From the NCBI GenBank assembly GCA_036675035.1, contig JAKFFO010000146.1:1-14837 (forward strand): a stretch of 14,837 nucleotides of DNA. The letters run 5' to 3'. The notes beneath the pieces are model-generated. The model searched no databases, was not told the origin of the DNA, and saw only the letters and a program-made list of their open reading frames with translations. Source of the stretch: MESE01 sp036675035 (GTDB taxonomy: Bacteria > Pseudomonadota > Gammaproteobacteria > Burkholderiales > Burkholderiaceae_D). The first letter of the stretch is position 1; each line of letters starts with the position of its first letter. Of the stretch, positions 1 through 7,306 are shown piece by piece. Both the position numbers and the translations under genes were made by a program.

Positions 1-115
1 CTCCCAACGTTATTCAATGCTGGTCGACAACGGTGTGGTCAAGCAACTAAACGTCGAAGCACCCGGTAAATTTGAAGTATCGAATGCCGAAACGCTGCTT
101 GCGCAGCTAAGCTGA
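1..115 (+). CDS. Peroxiredoxin, C-terminal 37 residues (5' truncated by window edge)
   Basis: The frame starting at base 2 is open to a TGA at 113-115 and reads SQRYSMLVDNGVVKQLNVE, then a tail ending ETLLAQLS. This matches my memory of the C-terminal end of Prx5/redoxin-type peroxiredoxins, thiol peroxidases that reduce hydrogen peroxide and alkyl hydroperoxides. The catalytic cysteine region lies outside the window, so activity cannot be judged. Context supports the call: in many Betaproteobacteria a peroxiredoxin gene sits between ftsZ and lpxC. A strong intrinsic terminator follows 20 bp after the stop, so the gene ends its own transcription unit before lpxC. The family call rests on a short tail only. 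Confidence 0.72.
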   Translation, partial: SQRYSMLVDNGVVKQLNVEAPGKFEVSNAETLLAQLS

Positions 116-134
116 GCAAGCGGGTTTGCAAGAT

Positions 135-166
135 AAAAAACGACGCTGAATGCGTCGTTTTTTATT
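135..166 (+). terminator. Intrinsic terminator after the peroxiredoxin gene
   Basis: A perfect 12-bp inverted repeat (arms 135-146 and 152-163, loop TGAAT) has a core CGACGC/GCGTCG flanked by six A on the left and six T on the right. The A-tract/T-tract symmetry means it could also work on the opposite strand. It separates the peroxiredoxin gene from the lpxC promoter. Confidence 0.85.
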
Positions 167-240
167 GACGATGCAAATTGCTTGTCGTGGCTTTTGCCCC
201 ACATCGCTTCAAGATACGAACGGCTGAGAAAGCAGCGGAT

Positions 241-249
241 TGCTATAAT
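241..249 (+). promoter_or_regulatory. Extended -10 promoter of lpxC
   Basis: TGCTATAAT is a perfect TGN-TATAAT extended -10 element. No good -35 hexamer is visible at 16-18 bp spacing (CGGCTG at 221-226), which is tolerable for extended -10 promoters. The last base of the box is 7 nt from the A of the lpxC ATG, so the expected transcription start falls on or next to the start codon. No Shine-Dalgarno sequence lies in the few bases between (TCCACA). The transcript start is inferred. Confidence 0.7.
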
Positions 250-255
250 TCCACA

Positions 256-1191
256 ATGCTCAAACAACGCACCATCAAACAATTGATCAAGACCGTCGGT
301 ATCGGTCTCCATTCGGGCACCAAGGTCGAGCTTACGTTGCGCCCCGCCGCGCCGGATACCGGCATCATATTTCGCCGAGTGGATCTGGATCCGATCGTCG
401 ACTTGCCCGCAATGGCCCTTGGCGTCGGGGACACCCGGATGGCCTCGACGCTGGAACGGGACGGCGCCAAAGTGTCGACCGTGGAGCATTTGATGTCGGC
501 CTGTGCCGGCTTGGGCATAGATAACCTGTACATCGATCTGACTGCGGAAGAAATTCCGATCATGGACGGGTCGGCATCGTCATTTGTTTTTCTGCTGCAG
601 CAAGCGGGGTTGCAGGAACAGAATGCCGCCAAGAAGTTCATACGTGTCAAAAAATCCGTGGAAATCAAGGAAGGTGACGGCCCGAACGAAAAATGGGCAC
701 GTCTTGAACCTTACAACGGGTTCAAGCTGAAATTTTTCATTGAATTCAATCATCCGGCGGTCGATGGCACCGGTCAGACTGCCGAGGTGGATTTCGGGAT
801 CGAATCCTATGTGAAAGAAATTTCGCGCGCACGCACTTTCGGATTCATGCAGGATGTCGAAATGCTGCGCGGCATCGGCCTCGCTCGTGGCGGCTCGCTA
901 GAGAATGCAATCGTGATGGATGAATACCGGATCTTGAATTCCGACGGACTGCGTTACGACAACGAGTTTGTTCGGCACAAGATTCTTGATGCAATCGGCG
1001 ACCTGTACCTGGTCGGCCATCCGTTCCTGGCTGCGTATACTGCACATAAATCGGGCCATTCATTGAATAACCAATTGCTTCGCGCTTTGCTGGCTCAGCC
1101 CGATTCATTCGAGATCGTGAGTTTCGATTCGCTGGAATCGGCTCCTGCCGCATATGTCCGGCAGGTGGGTCGGGAATGGGCGTTGAATTAG
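256..1191 (+). CDS. lpxC: UDP-3-O-acyl-N-acetylglucosamine deacetylase LpxC
   Basis: LpxC is the zinc-dependent deacetylase that carries out the committed step of lipid A synthesis in the cytoplasm. The ATG at 256 gives 311 aa, within the usual size, starting MLKQRTIKQ with the family motif VGIGLHSG at about 14-21. Visible family residues are the EH pair E77-H78 in STVEHLMSA, MDGSA at 103-107, the zinc-binding H241 and D245 in RHKILDAIGDL, and the catalytic histidine H268 in KSGHSLNN. The frame is open upstream to a TTG at 178, but that start would lie upstream of the -10 box, so ATG 256 is preferred. In E. coli LpxC level is set by FtsH proteolysis through its C-terminal tail; whether the tail here (REWALN) acts likewise cannot be told. 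Convergent with dciA. Confidence 0.97.
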   Translation: MLKQRTIKQLIKTVGIGLHSGTKVELTLRPAAPDTGIIFRRVDLDPIVDLPAMALGVGDTRMASTLERDGAKVSTVEHLMSACAGLGIDNLYIDLTAEEIPIMDGSASSFVFLLQQAGLQEQNAAKKFIRVKKSVEIKEGDGPNEKWARLEPYNGFKLKFFIEFNHPAVDGTGQTAEVDFGIESYVKEISRARTFGFMQDVEMLRGIGLARGGSLENAIVMDEYRILNSDGLRYDNEFVRHKILDAIGDLYLVGHPFLAAYTAHKSGHSLNNQLLRALLAQPDSFEIVSFDSLESAPAAYVRQVGREWALN

Positions 1192-1387
1192 GTATTGCGC
1201 ATTTCTGGCGCACGCCGCTCTTCAGGCCGATTGCATTGCTGCCTGCATATGGATCTGCGTCAATTGCCAAGAGGACCAAACGTCTTTCTTGCAAACTGCT
1301 GTCGTCGAAGCGGCATGCGTTCGGCAAATCCGGGGCATTATTGATCTGTCTTGATCTTGATCAGGATTACGACCATATCGCACGATG

Positions 1388-1894
1388 TCACTTCATGGCA
1401 CGATGACGTCTTATCATCGTGTCAATTGCAGTTTTCAGCGCTGCATTGCGTGGGGACTCTTCCAATACATTATTGAGTGTGGCAAGTGCCGACATAGCTT
1501 GCGTTGGCAACTGTAGTTGCTTGGACACTATAGGCGTCTCTGCAATGTTGCCAACTTGCACTTTTAAGCGTATTGCGCTAACCTGCCATCCATGTTGCAT
1601 TAAAGAATCTTGCAGCTTTGGTAGTTTTTGTTTCAACTTTGCGGCGAGCGCAGCATTCGGAACCGAAAGTGTTAATTGGTCCGAGTCGAACTGAAGCACC
1701 GTGCAGGCACTAAACATTTCAGGGAGAATCGCCGCGCAATCCTTTTGCAACGCGATCATGCGCGCGACGGTAGGCAACAATGAAGCCAGCTTGTCGTTTG
1801 CGCGCAGATAGTCAGTAGCACCTTGCGCAGTACGTGTGGAAGCACGCGTCGCAGCCGTGCTTTGGTGGTAAGGGGAGAACGGGTATCGATGCAT
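1388..1894 (-). CDS. dciA: DciA family protein (DUF721), predicted replicative helicase loader
   Basis: A 168-aa protein with the DUF721 pattern: a helical stretch at about 28-60 (DYLRANDKLASLLPTVARM), then a compact alpha/beta part at about 62-115 with LTLSVPNAALAAKLKQKLPKL and a final strand IRLKVQV. DciA is the ancestral bacterial factor that helps load the replicative helicase DnaB where DnaC/DnaI is absent. The C-terminal part (120-168) is a polar tail without a recognised motif. The N-terminal 25 residues are Ser/Thr/Arg rich and probably disordered. The ATG is preceded by an AAGG about 10 bases upstream, a modest ribosome site. The gene is convergent with lpxC and divergent from the M23 peptidase gene, with only 54 bp between starts. 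DUF721 proteins are divergent, so the family call is fairly sure and the function follows from the family. Confidence 0.82.
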   Translation of the reverse strand: MHRYPFSPYHQSTAATRASTRTAQGATDYLRANDKLASLLPTVARMIALQKDCAAILPEMFSACTVLQFDSDQLTLSVPNAALAAKLKQKLPKLQDSLMQHGWQVSAIRLKVQVGNIAETPIVSKQLQLPTQAMSALATLNNVLEESPRNAALKTAIDTMIRRHRAMK

Positions 1895-1948
1895 CGTTCA
1901 TGAACCTTATCACATCTCTTCCAGAATGGATGAGCCGGAGGAGTCACC

Positions 1949-2911
1949 ATGCAAATTATTCTGCTGCACCCCCGCTTTCAGGCCAAGTCGCTGACCTTGA
2001 GCAATACGCATATATTGATGATCGCACTGGTGTTCGTAGCTGGTGTCATCGGTGGTGCGGCATTGCTGTCCTACTTGACAGTCAATAACCACGGATCCGC
2101 CGGAAAATGGTCGTTCATTCGGGAAGCCCTCGCTTCCGATTCACTGGATGACGCGTCGCGTCAAGACAAATACGTTAAGGAAAACCTTGCCGCCATGGCA
2201 ATCAAGCTGGGCGAAATGCAGGCACAGCTGATGCGCCTTGATGCACTAGGCGAGCGGGTGCAGGGATTGGCCGGCGTCAAGCCGGAAGAATTCAATTTCA
2301 AGGAATTGCCGGGGCGCGGCGGCGCAACTTTATCCAGCTGGGACAAGCATGAATCCCAAGCACTCGGCATGGCCGAATTTCAAAAGCTGCTGGCGGCGAC
2401 CGAGAAAAGCATCGAGCGTCGCGCTGACTACATGAATGTCGTCGAAACATCGTTGATGCGGGACAAGATCAAGTTCAAGTTGCTGCCAACCATACAGCCG
2501 GTCAATGTAAGCTATAACGCGTCCGGGTTCGGCTGGCGCATCGATCCGTTCACAGGACGAGGCGCATTTCATGAAGGAATCGATTTTCCTGCGCCGAGCG
2601 GTACGCCGATTATCGCGGCAGCTGGCGGCGTAGTGATTGCGTCGGAATATCATCATCAGTTTGGCAACATGCTGGAAATCGACCATGGTAACGATCTCGT
2701 CACACGTTATGCGCATGCGTCGCGGTTGCTGATGAAGGTAGGTGATATCGTCAGGCGAGGCCAGCAGGTAGCGCTGGTCGGCTCGACTGGGCGCTCAACC
2801 GGTGCGCATCTTCATTTCGAAGTATTGATCAGAGGTGTGCAACAAGATCCGCAGAAGTTCCTTGCCGCAGGCGCCACTCAGGCTAAAGCCGCCGCATTGG
2901 CCGCCAAATAG
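1949..2911 (+). CDS. Membrane-anchored M23 family metallopeptidase (LytM domain)
   Basis: The 320-aa protein has a short cytoplasmic N-terminus, one membrane segment at about 21-44 (HILMIALVFVAGVIGGAALL), a helical, probably coiled-coil region at about 72-170 and a C-terminal peptidase_M23 domain at about 190-300. Zinc ligands are complete: H208 and D212 in FHEGIDFPAPSG, and H289 in GAHLHFE, with H256 (RYAHAS) and H287 as the other conserved histidines. It is therefore expected to be an active peptidoglycan endopeptidase rather than a degenerate EnvC/NlpD-type activator. GGAGGAG at 1937-1943 is a strong ribosome site at good spacing from the ATG. The gene lies directly upstream of secA, an order I recall from other Betaproteobacteria, but a terminator-like hairpin and a new promoter suggest separate units. 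Confidence 0.92.
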   Translation: MQIILLHPRFQAKSLTLSNTHILMIALVFVAGVIGGAALLSYLTVNNHGSAGKWSFIREALASDSLDDASRQDKYVKENLAAMAIKLGEMQAQLMRLDALGERVQGLAGVKPEEFNFKELPGRGGATLSSWDKHESQALGMAEFQKLLAATEKSIERRADYMNVVETSLMRDKIKFKLLPTIQPVNVSYNASGFGWRIDPFTGRGAFHEGIDFPAPSGTPIIAAAGGVVIASEYHHQFGNMLEIDHGNDLVTRYAHASRLLMKVGDIVRRGQQVALVGSTGRSTGAHLHFEVLIRGVQQDPQKFLAAGATQAKAAALAAK

Positions 2912-2926
2912 CAAGCGGACAGCAGA

Positions 2927-2950
2927 GGGGCCGCGACGGCCTTGTTTCTC
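2927..2950 (+). terminator. Probable intrinsic terminator of the M23 peptidase gene
   Basis: GGCCG-CGA-CGGCC (2929-2941) forms a 5-bp GC stem with a tight loop, extendable by G-T wobbles, and is followed by TTGTTTCTC. The T-tract is interrupted, so efficiency may be moderate. It starts 15 bp after the peptidase stop codon. Confidence 0.5.
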
Positions 2951-2981
2951 GAACCATAACCCCGATCTACCGGGGACAGCA

Positions 2982-2990
2982 TGATAGAAT
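2982..2990 (+). promoter_or_regulatory. Extended -10 promoter upstream of secA
   Basis: TGATAGAAT fits TGN-TANAAT. A small inverted repeat CCCCG/CGGGG (2960-2964 and 2971-2975) lies where the -35 region would be; no good -35 hexamer is seen. A start near 2997 would give a secA leader of about 80 nt that contains the hairpin at 3012-3049. Confidence 0.5.
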
Positions 2991-3011
2991 CCCCGATTTA
3001 GCCAACGCCCG

Positions 3012-3049
3012 ACCCGATGCGGACCATGCAACGCGCACCGGGTTTTTTT
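3012..3049 (+). terminator. Terminator-like hairpin in the secA leader (terminator or attenuator)
   Basis: ACCCGATGCG (3012-3021) pairs with CGCACCGGGT (3034-3043): nine pairs with one A-C mismatch and a 12-nt loop. Seven T run from 3043 to 3049. The geometry is that of an intrinsic terminator. It lies after the extended -10 box at 2982-2990 and 26 bp before the secA ATG, so it could either end read-through from the M23 gene or attenuate secA transcription. Confidence 0.6.
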
Positions 3050-3063
3050 CGCGGCACCTTTTT

Positions 3064-3069
3064 TAGAAT
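3064..3069 (+). promoter_or_regulatory. Alternative -10 box immediately before secA
   Basis: TAGAAT lies 7 nt from the A of the secA ATG, the same spacing as the lpxC box. It has no TG extension and no clear -35 hexamer, so it is weaker than the box at 2982-2990. If used, secA mRNA would be leaderless. No Shine-Dalgarno sequence precedes the secA start (TAGAATTCAAGC), which fits either a leaderless message or SD-independent initiation. Confidence 0.3.
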
Positions 3070-3075
3070 TCAAGC

Positions 3076-5841
3076 ATGTCCTTACTGACTCAGATTTTCG
3101 GTAGCCGTAATCAACGGTTACTCAAGCAATATCAAAAAACGGTTCGCGATATCAATTCGCTTGAACAGGCGACAGCCGCATTATCGGACGCGCAGCTGCA
3201 AGCGAAGACACCGGAATTCAAGGAGCGCGTTGCGAAGGGCGAAACGCTTGACGATATCCTGCCTGAGGCCTTTGCAGTGTGCCGCGAGGCGAGCAAACGG
3301 GTGCTGAAAATGCGCCATTTCGACGTGCAACTGATCGGCGGCATGGTGCTTCATGGCGGCAAGATAGCGGAAATGGGCACCGGCGAAGGCAAGACTCTGA
3401 TGGCCACGCTTCCGGCTTATCTGAACGCATTGTCGGGCAAGGGCGTGCACATCGTCACGGTCAACGACTATCTGGCGCAACGCGATGCTGAATGGATGGG
3501 AAAACTGTATGGCTGGCTCGGTCTGACCACAGGCGTCAACCTGTCGCAGATGGATCACGACGTCAAGCAAGCCGCATACGCTGCAGATATTACTTATGGG
3601 ACCAATAATGAATTCGGGTTCGACTATCTGCGCGATAACATGGTGTACGAGGCACGGGACCGGGTGCAGCGCACACTGACTTTTGCGATTGTGGACGAGG
3701 TTGACTCGATCCTGATCGATGAAGCGAGAACGCCGCTGATTATTTCCGGCCAGGCGGAAAATCACACCGATTTATACCAGAAGATAAATGAGGTGCCCCC
3801 TCTTCTGACCTTGCAGATTGGTGAAATAACCCCCGAGGGCAAGGGCCAGATCGAGGTCCCCGGCGATTATACGAAGGACGAGAAGTCGCATCAGGTGCTG
3901 CTGACCGAAGCAGGCCATGAGAAGGCGGAGCAGATCCTGGTGCGCATGGGATTGTTGCCGGAAGGCGCCTCGTTGTACGACGCCGCCAACATTGCGTTGA
4001 TTCATCATTTGTATGCCGCATTGCGGGCGCATACGCTGTACCACAAGGATCAGCACTATGTAGTCCAGAATAATGAAATCATCATCGTTGACGAATTTAC
4101 CGGCCGGCTGATGACTGGCCGCCGCTGGTCCGATGGATTGCATCAGGCAGTGGAAGCCAAGGAAGGCGTTCGGATCCAGAATGAAAATCAGACGCTGGCA
4201 TCGATCACGTTCCAGAATTATTTCCGCATGTATTCCAAATTGGCTGGAATGACCGGAACCGCCGATACGGAAGCGTACGAGTTCCAGGAGATCTATGGTC
4301 TGGAAACCGTCGTCATTCCGCCGAACAAGCCAAGCCAGCGCAAGGATCGCCAGGATCAGGTTTATAAAACCGCGCAAGAGAAATACAACGCGATGCTGAT
4401 CGATATCCAGGACTGCTATGAGCGTGGTCAACCGGTACTGGTTGGTACGACTTCGATTGAAAACTCGGAACTGCTGTCAGGCATACTCACCAAGGCAAAG
4501 CTGCCGCATAATGTGCTGAATGCGAAGCAGCATGCCCGTGAAGCAGAAATCGTCGCGCAGGCAGGTCGGCCGAAAATGATCACGATCGCAACCAATATGG
4601 CCGGTCGCGGAACCGATATTGTATTGGGCGGCAATGTCGAAAATCAGGTCAAGATTATCGATGCGGATGCCAATCTTTCCGATACCGAGAAACAGTTGAA
4701 GGCGCAAAAGCTGCGCAACGAATGGCAATCACTGCACGATCATGTGGTTGCCGCTGGCGGCTTGCATATCATCGGTACCGAACGCCATGAATCGCGCCGC
4801 GTGGATAACCAGTTGCGCGGCCGTTCCGGCCGTCAAGGCGATCCCGGATCGTCGCGCTTTTACCTGTCGCTTGACGATACGCTGCTGCGCATCTTCGCCG
4901 GCGATCGTGTCCGCGCAATCATGGACCGCCTGAAAATGCCTGAAGGCGAACCGATCGAGGCGGGCATTGTGTCACGATCGATCGAATCCGCACAACGCAA
5001 GGTGGAGGCACGCAACTTCGATATTCGCAAGCAGTTGCTTGAATATGACGATGTCGCCAACGATCAGCGCAAGGTCATTTACCAGCAACGCAATGAATTG
5101 CTTGAAGCCCATGACATATCGGAGCTGATCCTGTCATTGCGACACGGCGTCTTCACCGATCTGTTCCGTACCCATGTGCCTGAGGAATCGGTTGAAGAGC
5201 AATGGAACATAAAGGTATTGGAAGATGCGCTTGCCAATGAATGGCAGCTGGATGTTTCATTGTCGAAAATGCTCGAGGCCGAGCCTGATTTGACCGACGA
5301 GGACTTGCTCGAACGTGTATTGAAGGCGGCGGATGACGCATATGACGCCAAAATCGCGGTAATCGGGAAAGAGTCGTTTGGCGGATTCGAACGTAGCGTG
5401 ATGCTGCAGAGTATTGATACGCATTGGCGCGAACATCTGGCGGCGCTGGATCATCTGCGTCAGGGCATTCACTTGCGTGGCTATGCGCAAAAAAATCCGA
5501 AGCAGGAATACAAGCGCGAAGCATTTGAATTGTTCGGCCAAATGCTGGACATGATCAAGAATGATGTCATTCGTATTGTCATGACGGTTCGAATTCAGTC
5601 ACGCGAGGAAATCGACGCTGCAGAAGAGCGATTGTCCCAGTCGCATGTGGAAAACGTGAATTATCAACATGCGGACTTCAATGCGAATCTCGCACCGGAA
5701 GAGTTGCTTGCACCGACTGCCAGTGCCGAGCCGTCCCGGCAGCAACCCATGGTAAATGCGGTACCCAAGGTTGGGCGTAATGATCCATGTCCGTGCGGTA
5801 GCGGCAAGAAATACAAGCAGTGTCATGGCAAGCTGGCCTGA
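3076..5841 (+). CDS. secA: Preprotein translocase ATPase SecA
   Basis: SecA is the motor that drives unfolded preproteins through SecYEG at the inner membrane. The 921-aa protein starts MSLLTQIFGSRNQRLLKQY, a typical SecA N-terminus. It has Walker A GTGEGKT at 101-107, Walker B/DEVD at 207-210, the family signature VDEARTPLIISG-type stretch at about 214-225, NBD2 motifs TTSIENSELLS and TNMAGRGTDIVLGG, and GRSGRQGD at about 582-589. The helical scaffold and wing follow, with a variable linker at about 845-895. The tail holds the complete SecB/lipid-binding zinc site C905-x-C907-x8-C916-H917 in DPCPCGSGKKYKQCHG. Length is slightly above the E. coli protein (901 aa). There is no SecM-type gene upstream; regulation may lie in the leader hairpin. 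A strong terminator follows. Confidence 0.98.
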   Translation: MSLLTQIFGSRNQRLLKQYQKTVRDINSLEQATAALSDAQLQAKTPEFKERVAKGETLDDILPEAFAVCREASKRVLKMRHFDVQLIGGMVLHGGKIAEMGTGEGKTLMATLPAYLNALSGKGVHIVTVNDYLAQRDAEWMGKLYGWLGLTTGVNLSQMDHDVKQAAYAADITYGTNNEFGFDYLRDNMVYEARDRVQRTLTFAIVDEVDSILIDEARTPLIISGQAENHTDLYQKINEVPPLLTLQIGEITPEGKGQIEVPGDYTKDEKSHQVLLTEAGHEKAEQILVRMGLLPEGASLYDAANIALIHHLYAALRAHTLYHKDQHYVVQNNEIIIVDEFTGRLMTGRRWSDGLHQAVEAKEGVRIQNENQTLASITFQNYFRMYSKLAGMTGTADTEAYEFQEIYGLETVVIPPNKPSQRKDRQDQVYKTAQEKYNAMLIDIQDCYERGQPVLVGTTSIENSELLSGILTKAKLPHNVLNAKQHAREAEIVAQAGRPKMITIATNMAGRGTDIVLGGNVENQVKIIDADANLSDTEKQLKAQKLRNEWQSLHDHVVAAGGLHIIGTERHESRRVDNQLRGRSGRQGDPGSSRFYLSLDDTLLRIFAGDRVRAIMDRLKMPEGEPIEAGIVSRSIESAQRKVEARNFDIRKQLLEYDDVANDQRKVIYQQRNELLEAHDISELILSLRHGVFTDLFRTHVPEESVEEQWNIKVLEDALANEWQLDVSLSKMLEAEPDLTDEDLLERVLKAADDAYDAKIAVIGKESFGGFERSVMLQSIDTHWREHLAALDHLRQGIHLRGYAQKNPKQEYKREAFELFGQMLDMIKNDVIRIVMTVRIQSREEIDAAEERLSQSHVENVNYQHADFNANLAPEELLAPTASAEPSRQQPMVNAVPKVGRNDPCPCGSGKKYKQCHGKLA

Positions 5842-5854
5842 CGCTCGATGAATG

Positions 5855-5886
5855 AAAAAAGTGGCGGGCTTGCCCGCCACTTTTTT
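5855..5886 (+). terminator. Strong intrinsic terminator of secA
   Basis: Perfect 14-bp stem: six A plus GTGGCGGG (5855-5868) against CCCGCCAC plus six T (5873-5886), loop CTTG. It lies 13 bp after the secA stop and separates secA from argJ. Symmetrical A and T tracts could make it bidirectional. Confidence 0.93.
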
Positions 5887-5943
5887 ATTGGGACGCCATG
5901 CGACGCAAGCTCAAGCAACCGGCGCGATCTGATCTGAATCCGG

Positions 5944-5972
5944 TTATCGTTATGCGGCGATGAGATTACAAT
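5944..5972 (+). promoter_or_regulatory. Possible sigma70 promoter of argJ
   Basis: TACAAT (5967-5972) is a good -10 hexamer. TTATCG (5944-5949) is a poor -35 hexamer at 17 bp spacing. A start near 5979 would leave a leader of about 24 nt with a weak AAAGAA ribosome site 5 nt before the argJ ATG. Confidence 0.35.
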
Positions 5973-6002
5973 TAATATTTTCCTTCACATTAAAGAATTG
6001 AT

Positions 6003-7241
6003 ATGGCCGTCAATCTCCCATTGCCTGTTGCAGCCAACCTGAATCCGGTTGCCGGAATCGAACTTGGATATGCCGAAGCCGGCATTCGAAAGGTCAACCG
6101 AAAGGATTTGCTGGTAATGAAGTTGGCACCTACCGCGACGGTCGCCGGCGTTTTTACCACCAATCGCTTTTGCGCCGCGCCGGTTCAGGTCTGCAAGGCG
6201 CATCTGGAAGGGTTGCGCATTTCGGGATCACCGATCCATGCGTTGGTCATCAACACAGGTAATGCGAATGCAGGAACCGGCGAAGCCGGGCTGGCGGATG
6301 CGAACGCGACATGCGCCGCATTGGCGGAACTGCTGGATTGCGAACCTTCCCAGGTGTTGCCGTTTTCGACCGGGGTAATTCTGGAGCCGCTGCCGATCGA
6401 CCGGATCAAGGCTGGACTGCCGCATGCCATCGCCGCTCTTCAAACCGACAATTGGTATCATGCGGCGGAATCGATCATGACTACCGATACGCAACCGAAA
6501 GCGGCATCGCGCAAGATCACGATCAATGGCAAATCGGTAACGCTCACCGGCATCAGCAAAGGCGCCGGCATGATCAAGCCGAACATGGCGACCATGCTCG
6601 GATTCATGGCAACGGATGCGAAGATTACGCAACCGGTACTTGATCATTTGGTGAAGAGCGCTGCCGATCGGTCGTTCAATTGCATCACGATTGATGGCGA
6701 CACATCCACCAACGACTCGTTCATGCTCATTGCTACCGGTGCCGGAGAGGTGGAGATATCCTCGGTTGATTCAGTCGAATACGCACTGCTGTCCGAGGCG
6801 GTGATCGGCTTGTCGCAAGAGCTGGCGCAAATGATCGTGCGCGATGGTGAAGGGGCAACCAAATTCATGACAATCATCGTGGACGAGGGAGCCAGTGCTG
6901 ACGAATGCCGCAAGATCGCTTATTCGATCGGACATTCACCGCTGGTCAAGACAGCTTTTTTTGCGTCCGATCCAAACCTGGGCCGCATTCTCGCTGCAAT
7001 CGGCTACGCCGGCGTCAATGATCTCGACGTGACGAAATTGAACCTGTATCTCGACGATGTGTGGGTCGCAAAAAACGGCGGACGAAACCCGAATTACAAT
7101 GAAGCGGACGGCCAACGCGTGATGAAGCAAAGCGAAATAACCATTCGGGTAAAGCTGGCGCGCGGAAAAGAAACCGCAACCATTTGGACTTGCGATCTAT
7201 CGCACGATTATGTGACGATCAATGCGGATTACCGGTCTTGA
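6003..7241 (+). CDS. argJ: Bifunctional glutamate N-acetyltransferase / amino-acid acetyltransferase ArgJ
   Basis: ArgJ moves acetyl groups from N-acetylornithine to glutamate in the cyclic arginine pathway, and in bifunctional forms also uses acetyl-CoA. The 412-aa precursor has the self-cleavage motif KPNMATMLGF, with predicted cleavage before the nucleophile T197 to give alpha (1-196) and beta (197-412) chains. STGVI at 122-126 matches the oxyanion-hole segment. VINTGNANAGTG at 82-93 and the C-terminal DYVTINADYRS are typical of the family; full length and no frameshift. It stands apart from other arg genes, as is common in Betaproteobacteria, between the secA terminator and the DUF815 ATPase gene. 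Whether it is mono- or bifunctional cannot be decided from sequence alone. Confidence 0.97.
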   Translation: MAVNLPLPVAANLNPVAGIELGYAEAGIRKVNRKDLLVMKLAPTATVAGVFTTNRFCAAPVQVCKAHLEGLRISGSPIHALVINTGNANAGTGEAGLADANATCAALAELLDCEPSQVLPFSTGVILEPLPIDRIKAGLPHAIAALQTDNWYHAAESIMTTDTQPKAASRKITINGKSVTLTGISKGAGMIKPNMATMLGFMATDAKITQPVLDHLVKSAADRSFNCITIDGDTSTNDSFMLIATGAGEVEISSVDSVEYALLSEAVIGLSQELAQMIVRDGEGATKFMTIIVDEGASADECRKIAYSIGHSPLVKTAFFASDPNLGRILAAIGYAGVNDLDVTKLNLYLDDVWVAKNGGRNPNYNEADGQRVMKQSEITIRVKLARGKETATIWTCDLSHDYVTINADYRS

Positions 7242-7256
7242 CAGAATGCGTTTTCG

Positions 7257-7282
7257 AATCGGACTTTCCCGATTTATTTAAT
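7257..7282 (+). terminator. Possible weak terminator after argJ
   Basis: AATCGG (7257-7262) pairs with CCGATT (7269-7274) around a 6-nt loop and is followed by T/A-rich TATTTAAT. The stem is short, so read-through into the ATPase gene is likely. No other terminator lies in the 65-bp gap. Confidence 0.35.
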
Positions 7283-7306
7283 TGAAGCACTTGGCATTTC
7301 TCTGAC

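Noticed and set aside
178..255. N-terminal extension of LpxC from a TTG at 178
   Set aside because: It would start upstream of the promoter -10 box, and the family N-terminus begins at the ATG at 256.
1176..1406. 76-codon plus-strand ORF filling the lpxC-dciA gap
   Set aside because: It overlaps the ends of both real genes in other frames, resembles no family I know, and has no properly spaced ribosome site. Open by chance more likely.
1399..1421. 8-bp inverted repeat CACGATGA/TCATCGTG as a terminator
   Set aside because: It lies inside the dciA coding end and has no T-run on either side, so it is not a convincing terminator.
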